This document shows, one piece after another, positions 1-9,595 of a stretch of DNA of 64,000 nucleotides. Under the pieces are notes generated by a model, which saw nothing but the letters and a program-made list of their open reading frames with translations, ran no database searches and was not told the origin of the DNA. The stretch spans positions 310,001 to 374,000 of the forward strand of contig CALEYL010000011.1 in the NCBI GenBank assembly GCA_937926205.1, in the 5' to 3' direction. The position numbers were made by a program, and so were the translations under genes. The stretch comes from an uncultured Saprospiraceae bacterium. Lineage in GTDB: Bacteria; Bacteroidota; Bacteroidia; Chitinophagales; Saprospiraceae. The first letter of the stretch is position 1. The number at the start of each line of letters is the position of its first letter.

Positions 1-986
1 ATGCCGAAGCCATTGCATCTGCCGTGGACGAACTTGAAACCGGTATTTCCATTGCGGAAGCGCAGGGCGATAATTTTGTACACCGCTATTTCAACGGATT
101 GACTTTGGATGAGGCCGGATTTATACGCCTGAGCCATGCCTATGCTGCGCGCTTTTTGGCGCAATGGCCCAGAACAGCGGCCGAAAACAACACCGTTGAC
201 TGGAATGCGGTGCTGGATCACGCGGAGCAGGGAATCACGGTAAATTTTGCGCCGCTTGCCGATGGTAAATTCTGGACGAGCTACCAACGCTACGTTTTTG
301 CAGAAACGGGCCTTGGCCCCTTCTGGGCAAGGGTAGACCAGCGGTTGATTGCAGCACTGGATCCTTCACAACCCACGCGTTATCCGGAAGTTATCGCTTT
401 GGGCGAAATGCCCCTGGCCCATCCGATGGCGACTTCCACAGACGCCCGCCTGGCTTCTGATTTTCTGTTTTTTGCGATCAACAATTTTCCTGCCGATCGC
501 GGAGAATGGCATTATTCTCATTACAAACACAACCGCAACATAAGCGACCCTGCCTTTGCCGGAAACGGCGCCAGCACAGGGCCCATGCCGGTTTTTCTGG
601 CAGCCGACAACCAGTTGCTGCGGGCAGAAGCGCTGCTGCGCCTGAACCGGAAAAGCGAAGCCATCACCTTGCTCAATGCCGGAACCCGCACAACGCGGGG
701 ACAATTGCCAGCACTAAATACCTCTGCCACCTTTGAAGCCGTGGAGCGCGCGATTTTTTACGAACGGGCCATCGAATTGTTGAGTACGGCGCCCATGGGC
801 ATGTGGTTTGACCGCCGCAGGATCGGCGCCAGACAGGATTTCGACAACGTGGACGCACTGGGGGGGCTTCAAAAAGGAACGCCTGCGCAGTTGCCCGTTC
901 CGGCGACGGAGTTGCGGATTCACGGACTGGATCCTTATGGGTTTGGGGGAATGGGAGATCCTGATGGAGTTGTTCGGGTTTATTGA
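1..986 (+). CDS. RagB/SusD-family outer-membrane nutrient-binding protein (3' part)
   Basis: The reading frame is open from the first bases, so the gene starts before the window and only its last roughly 330 residues are here. SusD-family lipoproteins sit on the cell surface over a SusC TonB porin and capture glycans or peptides. The TPR-like stretch LLRAEALLRLNRKSEAITLL and the C-terminal block ERAIELLSTAPMGMWFDRRR match the usual SusD ending (E-R-x-x-E-L ... W-D-R-R). The usual SusC partner would lie upstream, outside the window. It ends one base from the convergent RloB-like gene with no terminator hairpin visible. Substrate cannot be judged. Confidence 0.8.
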   Translation, partial: AEAIASAVDELETGISIAEAQGDNFVHRYFNGLTLDEAGFIRLSHAYAARFLAQWPRTAAENNTVDWNAVLDHAEQGITVNFAPLADGKFWTSYQRYVFAETGLGPFWARVDQRLIAALDPSQPTRYPEVIALGEMPLAHPMATSTDARLASDFLFFAINNFPADRGEWHYSHYKHNRNISDPAFAGNGASTGPMPVFLAADNQLLRAEALLRLNRKSEAITLLNAGTRTTRGQLPALNTSATFEAVERAIFYERAIELLSTAPMGMWFDRRRIGARQDFDNVDALGGLQKGTPAQLPVPATELRIHGLDPYGFGGMGDPDGVVRVY

Positions 987-987
987 T

Positions 988-1671
988 TTACGGTTGCTTG
1001 TCGGGGATTAATTCCCTAATAAGCTTAAATACTGTCGTGCAAGGATTTTGGTCAGAATAAGGGAGGCTTGATTGCATATTCAGTAGTTTCTCAGCTCTTT
1101 CGGAGGCTTTTAATTGATCAGCTCTTTCATCATCTTCTAATCGGTTGTATATTTTCCTACAAAACGAATCTGTTTTTCCTTCTTTCTCATAATTACACTG
1201 CCAATATTGACTCAATTTTTCGAAATATTGGCGGCGGTTGAGCTGGCTGTCCAAGTACTGATAGTGGAGTAAAAACCATAACTCAAATGAATCATTGGAA
1301 TAGCCAACATTGATACTATTTGCTTTAGCAAGATCAATTGCTCGGTTATAGTCTTCTTTTTGTTGGGAATGCTGGTCTTCTTTGATGTCCATATCGAATA
1401 CGACCCATACTTCCCTGTTGTTTGAATTTTTATCTGCCTTCAAGAGTTCCAATACATATTTAACCAAGGCTGTTTTTGATTGACCTAGCCCATAAGTCTC
1501 AACATCTGCGTTACCAACAGGAATTGATTTGAAATAGCCAGGTTCCGTGTTCTGACCTTCGCAAATGATAAGAAAAGACTTTCCTTTTTCAATCTCCTCT
1601 ACCGGAATTTTTTTCGTTTCCAGCTTCCGATTCCACGCCTTGTTGATATCCGTTTTCTTAGTCTTTTTCAT
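988..1671 (-). CDS. RloB-like protein (TOPRIM-like), partner of RloA ATPase
   Basis: About 227 residues from the Met of MKKTKKTD. That start overlaps the upstream ATPase gene by about 14 bases, whereas the longest frame would overlap it by 62. The N-terminal block SFLIICEGQNTEPGYF and the later WVVFDMD fit the acidic motifs of the RloB family, a TOPRIM-like fold. RloB proteins are encoded next to RloA-type AAA ATPases in restriction and abortive-infection loci; in related ATPase/TOPRIM systems the ATPase senses a phage protein and releases a toxic nuclease. The gene is clearly more AT-rich than the SusD gene beside it, which suggests lateral acquisition. The defence role is inferred from family and pairing. 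Confidence 0.75.
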   Translation of the reverse strand: MKKTKKTDINKAWNRKLETKKIPVEEIEKGKSFLIICEGQNTEPGYFKSIPVGNADVETYGLGQSKTALVKYVLELLKADKNSNNREVWVVFDMDIKEDQHSQQKEDYNRAIDLAKANSINVGYSNDSFELWFLLHYQYLDSQLNRRQYFEKLSQYWQCNYEKEGKTDSFCRKIYNRLEDDERADQLKASERAEKLLNMQSSLPYSDQNPCTTVFKLIRELIPDKQP

Positions 1672-3007
1672 CCTTTTTAGAATAAGCGACGGAATTTTCG
1701 AATACACCTTCCATAGCATTCAAATTATTGGGAACAGCGCCATATTTACCAAGCAAATAGTCTTTTTCAAAAGAAGCATCATTGCGAACGCCTTTGAATT
1801 CAGCTAAAGAGAATAATTGTGTGGCTCCAAATTTATCTTTTTTCGCAAAAACAATCTGATCGCGTCGGATTAAATGGGCATCTAATAAAGTTGAATCATG
1901 GGTTACGAAGATTAATTGAGCGTTATTGGGATTTGTACTTCTCGAGTTAAACATTTGGATGATTTTTCTCGTAAGTCTTGGATGCAATCTTGCATCCAAT
2001 TCATCAATAAACAAGGCTCCCCCTTTTGTTAAAACCAAAAATATAATAGAGCTTAACGCGAACATTTTTTTCGTGCCTTCTGCTTCCTGAAAATCGAGCA
2101 TCACAGATGTTTGGCCGATTATTTTGCCCGAATGGGCATACACCGAACGATATACAGCCACATCATTTACAGCTTGCCCTTGTTTTTTTAAGTTTTGCAA
2201 AAATTTATCTTTATCTGGGAAGTCCGGGATTGCATGTTCCATATCTACCAGTTCAATTTTTCGGATAGTAGGGTCTATACTGATTAATAGTTCAGTTATA
2301 AATTGTTCAAAAGTACTGTTCTCTGAAATAAGCTGCATGGAAAGGCCTTCCAGCATAGTCGTGTCGTAACCGGGATCAATTGACACTCTATTTACAATCA
2401 AACGAATAATCTCAAGCGATATAGGACCATTAAAAGCGGCAACCACTGTGAGAAAGAGGGAGTTGTTTCTAAAAAGAGGTTGCATTTTATCACTTGTTTT
2501 TGCGAAAGATGCCCCTTCTTTAAACCACTCCTCGTTTACATCGACCTGGTCGCCTTCCCGAACGAAATAATACCGCTCTCTCACTCCAACTGCATTTAAT
2601 GGTTTCCCAAACAGCCACTCGGAGGTAATAGTAGTCGCAGAAGCTTCAAATCCATAGCGATATTGTACATCCTCCAGGATAAAAATAAGTTGAAAAAATG
2701 AAGGTTGTTTTGTTGTGCCTTCATCAAATTTAAAGGGAAGAATATTTTGATTTAAAACTTCTGGGTTGGAAAGATTATCCTTGATAATGTAGTACATAGC
2801 TCTAAAAGCTCGTATCAGATTACTCTTACCACTCGCGTTTGCTCCATAAATTGCCTTACTTTTCAATAAGGAAAGCTTGTTGCTTATCGCAAAAGTATTT
2901 TCTACATCTACTTTGGCAAACTTAGATTTGATCTTGGCCGCCTGCATCTGAAGCGTCTGAATTTCTTTGAACGACCAGAAGTTGCCGACACTGAATTCTA
3001 TTAGCAT
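1658..3007 (-). CDS. RloA-like AAA/ABC-type ATPase
   Basis: 449 residues. The N-terminus (MLIEFSVGNFWSFKE) is typical of SMC/RecF-like AAA ATPases of the RloA group. Visible motifs are Walker A GANASGKS near residue 55, Walker B ALFIDELDARLHP near 335 and a switch histidine in FVTHDSTLLD near 370. The family is single-polypeptide ATPase with a short insert between the Walker motifs. It heads a two-gene leftward unit with the RloB-like gene, overlapping by about 14 bases. The AT-rich leader 3008-3060 probably holds the promoter. Together they form a probable two-gene phage-defence system. The phage trigger and mode of action are unknown. Confidence 0.8.
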   Translation of the reverse strand: MLIEFSVGNFWSFKEIQTLQMQAAKIKSKFAKVDVENTFAISNKLSLLKSKAIYGANASGKSNLIRAFRAMYYIIKDNLSNPEVLNQNILPFKFDEGTTKQPSFFQLIFILEDVQYRYGFEASATTITSEWLFGKPLNAVGVRERYYFVREGDQVDVNEEWFKEGASFAKTSDKMQPLFRNNSLFLTVVAAFNGPISLEIIRLIVNRVSIDPGYDTTMLEGLSMQLISENSTFEQFITELLISIDPTIRKIELVDMEHAIPDFPDKDKFLQNLKKQGQAVNDVAVYRSVYAHSGKIIGQTSVMLDFQEAEGTKKMFALSSIIFLVLTKGGALFIDELDARLHPRLTRKIIQMFNSRSTNPNNAQLIFVTHDSTLLDAHLIRRDQIVFAKKDKFGATQLFSLAEFKGVRNDASFEKDYLLGKYGAVPNNLNAMEGVFENSVAYSKKDEKD

Positions 3008-3137
3008 AAAATTAAAATTCGTGATTATTTCACAAATATATAAATAAAAAAGAAGAAAATCGACTTTTAAATGATGAATTTGTATAGTCAGTTTACGTTT
3101 ACAGAATGCTTTGGTAAATTACTGGTTTTGAAGACCC

Positions 3138-3599
3138 TCATACCGGCAACTTCGTTGAATACTTAATCTCCGTCATGACAAACATGCTTTGCACGTTGCC
3201 GATGTAGTCGAAAGTCGCGAGTTTTTTGACAATAAAATCGTGGTAGGCCGGCATGTCGGGCACCACAACCTTCAGCAAGTAGTCAAACAAGCCCGCAATA
3301 TGATAGCATTCGATGACCTCCGGCAGGGAACGGACCTGTGTTTCAAAATTGAGCAGGTAGTCGCGGGCGTGCTCCTTCAGCGACACATTGCAAAAAGCCA
3401 GTATGGAAAGGCCCAGCTTGTCTTTGTCGGCCAAAGCCACATACTTTCGGATGTACCCGTCTTCTTCCATCCTTTTGATGCGTTCGTAAACAGGCGTCGT
3501 GGTCATGTTGAGCTGCGCGGCAACTTCTTTGTTGGTCAGCTTTGCATCAGACTGTAGCAGGTCAATGATGCGGCGGTCGGTGTTGTCTAGTGGTCGCAT
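3138..3599 (-). CDS. Lrp/AsnC-family transcriptional regulator
   Basis: 153 residues, the normal length for the family. An N-terminal winged helix-turn-helix (about 5-62: TDRRIIDLLQSDAKLTNKEV ... TTTPVYERIKRMEEDGYI) is followed by a RAM/AsnC ligand-binding domain (about 70-145). It is divergent from the methionine gamma-lyase-family gene at 3973, an arrangement known for MdeR/mdeA in pseudomonads, where the Lrp-type protein activates the lyase gene in response to the amino acid. It therefore probably controls the shared 3600-3972 gap and senses a sulfur or branched amino acid. That regulatory link is inference. Confidence 0.88.
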   Translation of the reverse strand: MRPLDNTDRRIIDLLQSDAKLTNKEVAAQLNMTTTPVYERIKRMEEDGYIRKYVALADKDKLGLSILAFCNVSLKEHARDYLLNFETQVRSLPEVIECYHIAGLFDYLLKVVVPDMPAYHDFIVKKLATFDYIGNVQSMFVMTEIKYSTKLPV

Positions 3600-3972
3600 A
3601 GGTAGTTAGCTTCCCCGAAGCAGGGCATGGTTGGTTCGATAAATCTTTCTTATTTTATTGATGATTGATGATTACATGATTGATAATTGATGATGTGGGG
3701 ATATCGAATCAGGAAGTCAGCAGGCTTCTCCACATCAAAAATCAAATCTCATCCCTGCCTGCCGATGAGGCAGGAATCGTCAATCATCAATGATAGGCTT
3801 TCTTTTACCCGATTATTTTTCTCAATTCGCATATGCTGGATGCTGTTTTAGGGTCAATAATCTTTAAAATTAAACAATAATAGTTTAATTTTCTAAGCAA
3901 CGTTAATTATTTGGAATTATAATCTATTCTATTGAAACTTTGCTGTATTCCTTCACGTCAAAATGCAGCAAA
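3600..3972. promoter_or_regulatory. Divergent control region between Lrp regulator and PLP enzyme
   Basis: No gene is visible here. The gap holds a 12-bp perfect inverted repeat (ATTGATGATTGA at 3657-3668 and TCAATCATCAAT at 3780-3791), with further TGATTGATGATT-like repeats between, and a hairpin CCTGCCT-N7-AGGCAGG at 3754-3774 of a type that recurs at 13103-13125. The stretch 3830-3935 is very AT-rich, as expected for Lrp binding and promoter DNA. Exact promoters could not be assigned. Confidence 0.4.
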
Positions 3973-5277
3973 ATGGATACAAGAGAATTTCGCCCTGAGA
4001 GTTTAATGATGTCTTACGGCTACAAACCGGAGCTTTCCGAAGGGGCCATGAAATGCCCGATTTTTCAGACTTCTACTTTTGTTTTCCGCACTGCAGAAGA
4101 AGGAAAAGCTTTCTTCGAACTGGCTTACGGCTTGCGCGAACGCGGTGAAAAAGAGGAAGTCGGACTGATCTACAGCAGGCTGAATAATCCGGATCTGGAA
4201 ATTCTCGAAAACCGCCTGACTTTGTGGGATGGGGCTGAAGATTGTGCCGTTTTTGAAAGCGGCATGTCGGCCATTTCCACGGCGTTGTTTGAATTTTTGC
4301 AGCCTGGCGACACCCTGCTTTACAGCCACCCCATTTACGGCGGAACGGCCCACTTCATCACAGAAGTACTGACCAAATTTGGAATAAAAGTTCAGGCATT
4401 CGACGCAGGAGAAGACGAAGCTGCCATCCTTGCCGACGCAGCTGCAGCCGGGGGCCGGGTTGCCATGATTTATGTGGAAACTCCGGCCAATCCGACCAAT
4501 GTACTGATTGATCTCAAACGTTTGCGCAACATTGCCGATCGCCTATCCACGCCCGAAAACCGCGTGCTGATTGCTGTCGACAATACCTATCTCGGCCCTC
4601 TGTTCCAGCATCCTTTGCGTCTGGGCGCCGATCTGGTGCTGTATTCTGCCACCAAATACATCGGCGGGCACAGCGACGTCATAGCCGGCGCTTGTTTGGG
4701 TTCCCGCGAACTGATCGGGCGGGTGAAAACCTTGCGCACGTTTTTAGGAAACATGGCGGCGCCCTGGACGGGGTGGTTGCTGATGCGGAGTTTGGAAACC
4801 CTGAAACCCCGTATGGAATTGCAGGCAAATAATGCGATGAAAATAGCGCGCTTTCTGGCCGACCATCCTTTGGTTGCTTCCGTGAGCTATCCCGGATTGC
4901 TGGATGAAAGCGACGCCGAGCAGTTTCTCATCTACCAAACGCAGTGCCTCGGACCTGGCGCCATGATCTCATTTGATGTGATTGGCGGAGAAGCCGAAGC
5001 ATTTCGCTTTCTGAACCACCTTAAACTCATCAAACTGGCCGTGAGCCTTGGCAGTACCGAGTCCTTAGTCCAGCACCCGGCTACAATGACGCATGCCGGC
5101 GTTCCTCGGGAAGAAAAAACAGCGATGGGCATCAATGGCAGCCTGGTGCGGCTTTCGATCGGGGTAGAGAATGCCGATGACCTCATCTGGGACATCGGGC
5201 AGGCTCTGGAGCAGATCGAAGTAAAAAAAACGGCACAGGCCAAAGCAGCGATGTCGCGAATGATGGAGAAAGTCTGA
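3973..5277 (+). CDS. Trans-sulfuration PLP enzyme (methionine gamma-lyase / cystathionine gamma-synthase family)
   Basis: 434 residues from the ATG of MDTREFRPES; the frame extends upstream only to a TTG. It is a fold-type I PLP enzyme: the Schiff-base lysine is in YSATKYIGGHSDV (K228) and the PLP-binding aspartate in IAVDNTYLGP. Members cleave or form C-S bonds in methionine, homocysteine or cystathionine. At the substrate loop it reads YGGT where methionine gamma-lyases normally have a cysteine (YGCT), so a strict methionine lyase role is doubtful. It is divergent from an Lrp regulator, which points to amino-acid-responsive expression. A hairpin terminator follows at 5300. Confidence 0.85.
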   Translation: MDTREFRPESLMMSYGYKPELSEGAMKCPIFQTSTFVFRTAEEGKAFFELAYGLRERGEKEEVGLIYSRLNNPDLEILENRLTLWDGAEDCAVFESGMSAISTALFEFLQPGDTLLYSHPIYGGTAHFITEVLTKFGIKVQAFDAGEDEAAILADAAAAGGRVAMIYVETPANPTNVLIDLKRLRNIADRLSTPENRVLIAVDNTYLGPLFQHPLRLGADLVLYSATKYIGGHSDVIAGACLGSRELIGRVKTLRTFLGNMAAPWTGWLLMRSLETLKPRMELQANNAMKIARFLADHPLVASVSYPGLLDESDAEQFLIYQTQCLGPGAMISFDVIGGEAEAFRFLNHLKLIKLAVSLGSTESLVQHPATMTHAGVPREEKTAMGINGSLVRLSIGVENADDLIWDIGQALEQIEVKKTAQAKAAMSRMMEKV

Positions 5278-5299
5278 CAAGGAGAAAATGCAAAACAAA

Positions 5300-5325
5300 A
5301 CCCCGCGCCTTGGTTGACGCGGGGT
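5300..5325. terminator. Bidirectional hairpin terminator
   Basis: ACCCCGCG and CGCGGGGT form an 8-bp perfect stem around a 10-base loop between the convergent PLP-enzyme and 1322-residue genes. AAAACAAA on the left could serve as the U-tract for the leftward gene. Confidence 0.7.
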
Positions 5326-5351
5326 CTAAAGTTTCTATTTAAAGGGAACGT

Positions 5352-8300
5352 TTATCGCTCTGCAAAGACCATTTTTTTGGTCGTCTTCAAGCCGCCTACC
5401 TGTAATTGGTAGTAATAAACGCCGCTTGCTATCAGATCGGTTCGGTCAATCGATATCTCCTGATAGCCCTTGTCATAGAACGCCGTGTGGTCGTAGACAG
5501 CCTTGCCCGCCATATCGTAAATGGCTAAGCGCGCTTCACCACTTTGCGGCAAGTAAAAGGCGATGGTGGTGCTTTGATCAAAAGGATTGGGTCGGTTTTG
5601 ATAAAGCTCCGGGATGGCCTGCGCGATTTCACTGGCTGCTGGGTTTTCTACAAATTCCATAACCACGTTCATGGTTTCGCCATCGCTTGCATAGCTTTCT
5701 GCACGGGTATGGGTTGGGCTTATTTGTAGCAGGTCTTTTAAAGCCCCGCTTGTTTTGGCTTTGAAATTGAGTTGGAACAAAATCTGCCTTCCTGCTGCTC
5801 TGTTAACCGGACTGTCGTTCCAGGAAGTTGATACAAAGCCTGTGCCGCTTCCAAAATTGCCTTCTGCGCTCATGTTGGGCAAATCGCCGCTTTCAGCATT
5901 GATGAATTCCAGTTTTTCCGGATCAAATTCCAGGCCAAACTGATAACCCATGATCCGGCTCATGTCATCGGCCCAGATTTCTACCTTGAACGTTTCTCCT
6001 TCGGAAACCGGAAGATTCAGCGTTTTGATACTCATCGAGGCGCGGTCGGCGCGGGCTTCCAGATCCACAAAGTTGTTGGGCGTTGCCGATCCGTTGACGT
6101 CACCAATTTTGATGGCAATGAAATCGGCGTTCATCATGTTGTGATTCAGGTCATTGATGTTGTACAATTCCGGGAAGAAACCGGCAAATGGGTTCAGTGG
6201 ATTCGGGAAGCTGAAATTGGCCCGCACAAAACGCCAGGAGTTGCTGTTGCCCGGAAATTCGTCGATCATGCCTAAAATCAGCTTTCGCAAAATGATGATG
6301 TCGAGTGTGGAAATGCTGCCCGACCTATCGGCATCGGCGGCAATGATCTTGTAAGGTGAATTGAGTTTCTGGCTGCCCAGAATGTGCTTCGAAATCAGGA
6401 TCAGGTCTATGGTACTTACCCCGTTAAGCGGATCGTCGTTGCGCTGTGGGAGAATGGTGTAATCCAGCCCCATAGCGATGCCGTTGAATTGGAAAAACCC
6501 ATCGCCGCCCGTCATGGATTGCTGTGAATTTCCGCCGCTTACCTGCACTTCAACTTCCTCCACTTCTTCTCCTGTTTCCGTTGTAATGCTGCCCGCAATC
6601 ATCGCAGTCGTTACGGTACTTGGGCAAATGCCGTTGTTGTCCTGAACCGCCAGGTAAGTCAGGCAGTAGGAACTATTCCCCTGTTCGTCAGTGACCCAGA
6701 ATTCAATGGGTTGTGTGCCAATATCGTCGCAGGTAAACACCAGTGACGTACCTGGTTCCGCTGAGCTGCCCGGACGTTTAATTTTGTAAACGAGCTGCGC
6801 TGCGCTGCTGCAGTTGTCGCTGCTGCCTCCGTTGAAGGCTGATGCCTGAATGGTCGCCATTTGCTGGCCATTCATATTGGCTAAATTAACCGACAATCCA
6901 ACAATGCAGACCGGCGCTGGCGGTGTATTGTCTTTTACGGTAATGGTTAGGCTGCAAGTGGAAACATTTCCGCAACGGTCAGATACCGAGTATTTTACAA
7001 CAGTAGTCCCTAGTGGATAGGTGCCGCTGGCATTGGCTCCGCTGGAGTTCGCGTGCGGAGAATCATTGCTGATAAGCAGGTTAGACGTGCAGTCGGACCC
7101 TGTTACCGGTGGTATGTTCACTACTGCTGAGGTGCAACCGGCGTTGACGGCAACGGTGATGTTGGCCGGGCAATTGATTACCGGCGCTTCATTGTCTTCT
7201 ACTTTTATCGTTTGCGTGTGCGTATAACGTCCAATAGTTGGGGTATTGGGGTCGTAAAAACACCAGTCAATCACCGTCCACTTCCGCAAAATCCGGTAGC
7301 AGGAAGGATAGCTGGTGGTAAACAGGTCATCCTGAAAAGTATAACTGATGTTGCCGCAGCCTTCACCCGAAATAGAGGGTACATCGTATCCGGCCGGTAG
7401 GTCGTCGGGATCGGTAGAAGCGCCGCAAATGTCCGTGGTATAGTTGTCCGGCCAGTCAATTTCATTTTCGCCCAGCGGAAATTCATTGGTAACGGTAATG
7501 GTTTGCATGCAGGTGGCGATGTTTCCCGAGCCGTCTGTCGCAATAAAGGTGCGCATGATTGAGCCGAAACCACATTCGTTTACAGAGATGGTTTCCATGG
7601 AATCCAATTCGACCAGACCACAGTTTTCAATCACGGTGGGCGTACCGAAGATGGACAAATCGGAATAGTCTGAAGTACAGGAAATGGTCTCATTTTCAGG
7701 ACAATCTACAAACATTGGCGGCAGGTGATCCTGAACGGTCACTTGTGACGTGCACTGTGAATAGTGGCCAAAAAGATCGCCTCCCGGTAATTCGCGGGTC
7801 GGGTCTACAGGGCCCGGGCCCGGGTTGATTTCGTAAACCCTGAGATAGACCAGTACCGGCCCGGCGGCTACATCGTCGCAGCAGAAATAGACATCATCGT
7901 CAAACCATTCCTGAAAACCGATGATGTTTGGCGAGTCGTCGCCAGCCTCCCCGTTGCAGGTACCAATATCAACGCGTCGTACCTTGATGTAAACCGTTGG
8001 CGCACAGTTGTCGCTGCTGCCTTCATCAAAAGTTTGGGCCAGCACCCTTCCCACGCCTAAAGAGGGAATGGAAACGATCACTGCATCGTCGCAGACGGCG
8101 GTTGGCGGTTGACTGTCCAATACAGTCAGCGTCAGCGTTTTCAGACTGGTATTTCCGCAGGTATCGATGGCTGTGTATTGGATCGTATGCTGTCCGACCG
8201 GAACAAAAGGGTGCGGGCCGAGACCGACAGCCCCGTAAGACGTGCTTACAAAATATTCCGGTGTGTTGTCGCAACTATCCCTGACGGAGACAGGCGCCGG

Positions 8301-9320
8301 CAGGGTAACAGTGGCCTGGCATTCGCCGGGAAGGGCGTTTACTGTAATGTTATCTGGCAATTCGATAACCGGCCCCAGCGTGTCCTGAATAACAATACTT
8401 TGCGTGTCCGCAACGGAAAAACCGCTGCATTGGTCCAGGATGGTCCATATCCTTAAATATTGATATTCGATGTTGCTGCACAGCGGAATCGTATCTTCAG
8501 ATACCGTCATGATCAAGTCGCATAGATCGCCGCTGCTTACCGGATTGCCGAATAGGGTAGGCTGGCCGGTAACTGTTGGACTTGTCAGTGCGTTATCGCA
8601 CGACAGCATGGTGTCTCTTGGGAAAACAATGCTGTCCAGCGAAGGTCGAACAACGGTTATGGTCTGGATGCATTCGGCCGTATTCCCGCTGTTGTCGGTG
8701 GCGGTCCAAAAGCGCGTGATGACGCGGACATTGGGTGAAAGGCAGTCTTGCTCTTCCACGTCCTGGGTAAAAGACAAAGCCACTTCGCTGTCACAATTAT
8801 CTGTGACCAGTGGATAGCCCAGCGCCTGGGGTTGTATGCTGTCAAAACAGGTGACGGTTTTGTTTTCGCATACAATTACCGGATCCAGGTTATCGACCAA
8901 CAGAATATAGCCAACGCAAAAAATAGAGCTGGCAACATCCCGGATGGTTACGCTCAGCACCTGATCGACATAAGCAGAGGCATCAAAATGCACCTGGTTG
9001 GTTCCCTGAGCTACGATTGCGTTTGTGCTGTCACGAATGGTCATCGTTTTATTTCCCGGGCAATCCTGAGTGGATACCAGAACGACTTCGGGAACCAGCG
9101 TGACTTCACAATCCTGATTGATGGCCACCTGATTAGGGGTTGCCTGCGTAGCGCCATTGCAGGCCATGGTACATTGTGCCTGCACGCTTCCGGAAAACAG
9201 CATCAGCAAAACCGGTAGTAAAAAACCGGACAGACGCCAGATCCAGGGCTTTTTGAAGGGGGCATACGAAAGGCGCATCCCCGTCTGCGCACACGCAGTG
9301 GAACGAGTAAAAGGTCTCAT
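5352..9320 (-). CDS. Large exported HYR/dockerin-repeat protein with T9SS sorting domain
   Basis: 1322 residues. A signal peptide ends near SGSVQAQC (about 49), with possible starts at Met1 or Met15. The body has many cysteine-containing HYR/Ig-like repeats (for example PVIVCENKTVTC, PVINCPANITVAV, each with SDNC/TDNC loops). These are followed by a carboxypeptidase-regulatory-like domain (about 925-975), a dockerin-like pair with Asp-rich calcium loops (ADADRSGSISTLD), a cohesin-like region (about 1110-1215) and a C-terminal T9SS domain (NRPNPFDQSTTI ... GVYYYQLQVGG). It is probably secreted through type IX secretion and surface-anchored, in adhesion or matrix formation. Exact function is unknown. 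Confidence 0.85.
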   Translation of the reverse strand: MRPFTRSTACAQTGMRLSYAPFKKPWIWRLSGFLLPVLLMLFSGSVQAQCTMACNGATQATPNQVAINQDCEVTLVPEVVLVSTQDCPGNKTMTIRDSTNAIVAQGTNQVHFDASAYVDQVLSVTIRDVASSIFCVGYILLVDNLDPVIVCENKTVTCFDSIQPQALGYPLVTDNCDSEVALSFTQDVEEQDCLSPNVRVITRFWTATDNSGNTAECIQTITVVRPSLDSIVFPRDTMLSCDNALTSPTVTGQPTLFGNPVSSGDLCDLIMTVSEDTIPLCSNIEYQYLRIWTILDQCSGFSVADTQSIVIQDTLGPVIELPDNITVNALPGECQATVTLPAPVSVRDSCDNTPEYFVSTSYGAVGLGPHPFVPVGQHTIQYTAIDTCGNTSLKTLTLTVLDSQPPTAVCDDAVIVSIPSLGVGRVLAQTFDEGSSDNCAPTVYIKVRRVDIGTCNGEAGDDSPNIIGFQEWFDDDVYFCCDDVAAGPVLVYLRVYEINPGPGPVDPTRELPGGDLFGHYSQCTSQVTVQDHLPPMFVDCPENETISCTSDYSDLSIFGTPTVIENCGLVELDSMETISVNECGFGSIMRTFIATDGSGNIATCMQTITVTNEFPLGENEIDWPDNYTTDICGASTDPDDLPAGYDVPSISGEGCGNISYTFQDDLFTTSYPSCYRILRKWTVIDWCFYDPNTPTIGRYTHTQTIKVEDNEAPVINCPANITVAVNAGCTSAVVNIPPVTGSDCTSNLLISNDSPHANSSGANASGTYPLGTTVVKYSVSDRCGNVSTCSLTITVKDNTPPAPVCIVGLSVNLANMNGQQMATIQASAFNGGSSDNCSSAAQLVYKIKRPGSSAEPGTSLVFTCDDIGTQPIEFWVTDEQGNSSYCLTYLAVQDNNGICPSTVTTAMIAGSITTETGEEVEEVEVQVSGGNSQQSMTGGDGFFQFNGIAMGLDYTILPQRNDDPLNGVSTIDLILISKHILGSQKLNSPYKIIAADADRSGSISTLDIIILRKLILGMIDEFPGNSNSWRFVRANFSFPNPLNPFAGFFPELYNINDLNHNMMNADFIAIKIGDVNGSATPNNFVDLEARADRASMSIKTLNLPVSEGETFKVEIWADDMSRIMGYQFGLEFDPEKLEFINAESGDLPNMSAEGNFGSGTGFVSTSWNDSPVNRAAGRQILFQLNFKAKTSGALKDLLQISPTHTRAESYASDGETMNVVMEFVENPAASEIAQAIPELYQNRPNPFDQSTTIAFYLPQSGEARLAIYDMAGKAVYDHTAFYDKGYQEISIDRTDLIASGVYYYQLQVGGLKTTKKMVFAER

Positions 9321-9380
9321 CTTTTGATGTTGTTTTTGTTAAGAATTGGTGCTGGCCGCGTGGGGAGGTACGGCGGCACA

Positions 9381-9490
9381 CTTTCTCATAAGCGATTTAA
9401 TGTGTTTCTCATAGCGTGTAAAATCTTCCTGATGCTTGTTTTCTCATAGCTGTTTTCGCGCGATATGACGTCGGGGGGTGTTTTCATAGC
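9381..9490 (-). promoter_or_regulatory. Four spaced direct repeats upstream of the T9SS protein gene
   Basis: On the + strand TTTCTCATA recurs at 9382, TTTCTCATAGC at 9405, TTTCTCATAGC at 9440 and TTTTCATAGC at 9481, in a gap between divergent genes. Read leftwards these are GCTATGAGAAA boxes about 60-170 bases ahead of the 1322-residue gene. They could be regulator-binding sites. No matching regulator is known to me. Confidence 0.35.
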
Positions 9491-9564
9491 TGTTGTTGTG
9501 TGTCGTTTTAGTTTTCATGAACATATATGAAAATATCGTGCCAGAATTTTCAATTCCATTCCAT

Positions 9565-9572
9565 TACCTTTG
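9565..9572 (+). promoter_or_regulatory. Bacteroidota -7 promoter element of prfC
   Basis: TACCTTTG fits the TAnnTTTG consensus exactly and lies 24 bases before the prfC ATG. No clear -33 TTTG is visible at the expected spacing. Confidence 0.5.
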
Positions 9573-9595
9573 CCGCTTCTTTTAAAAAGTGATCC

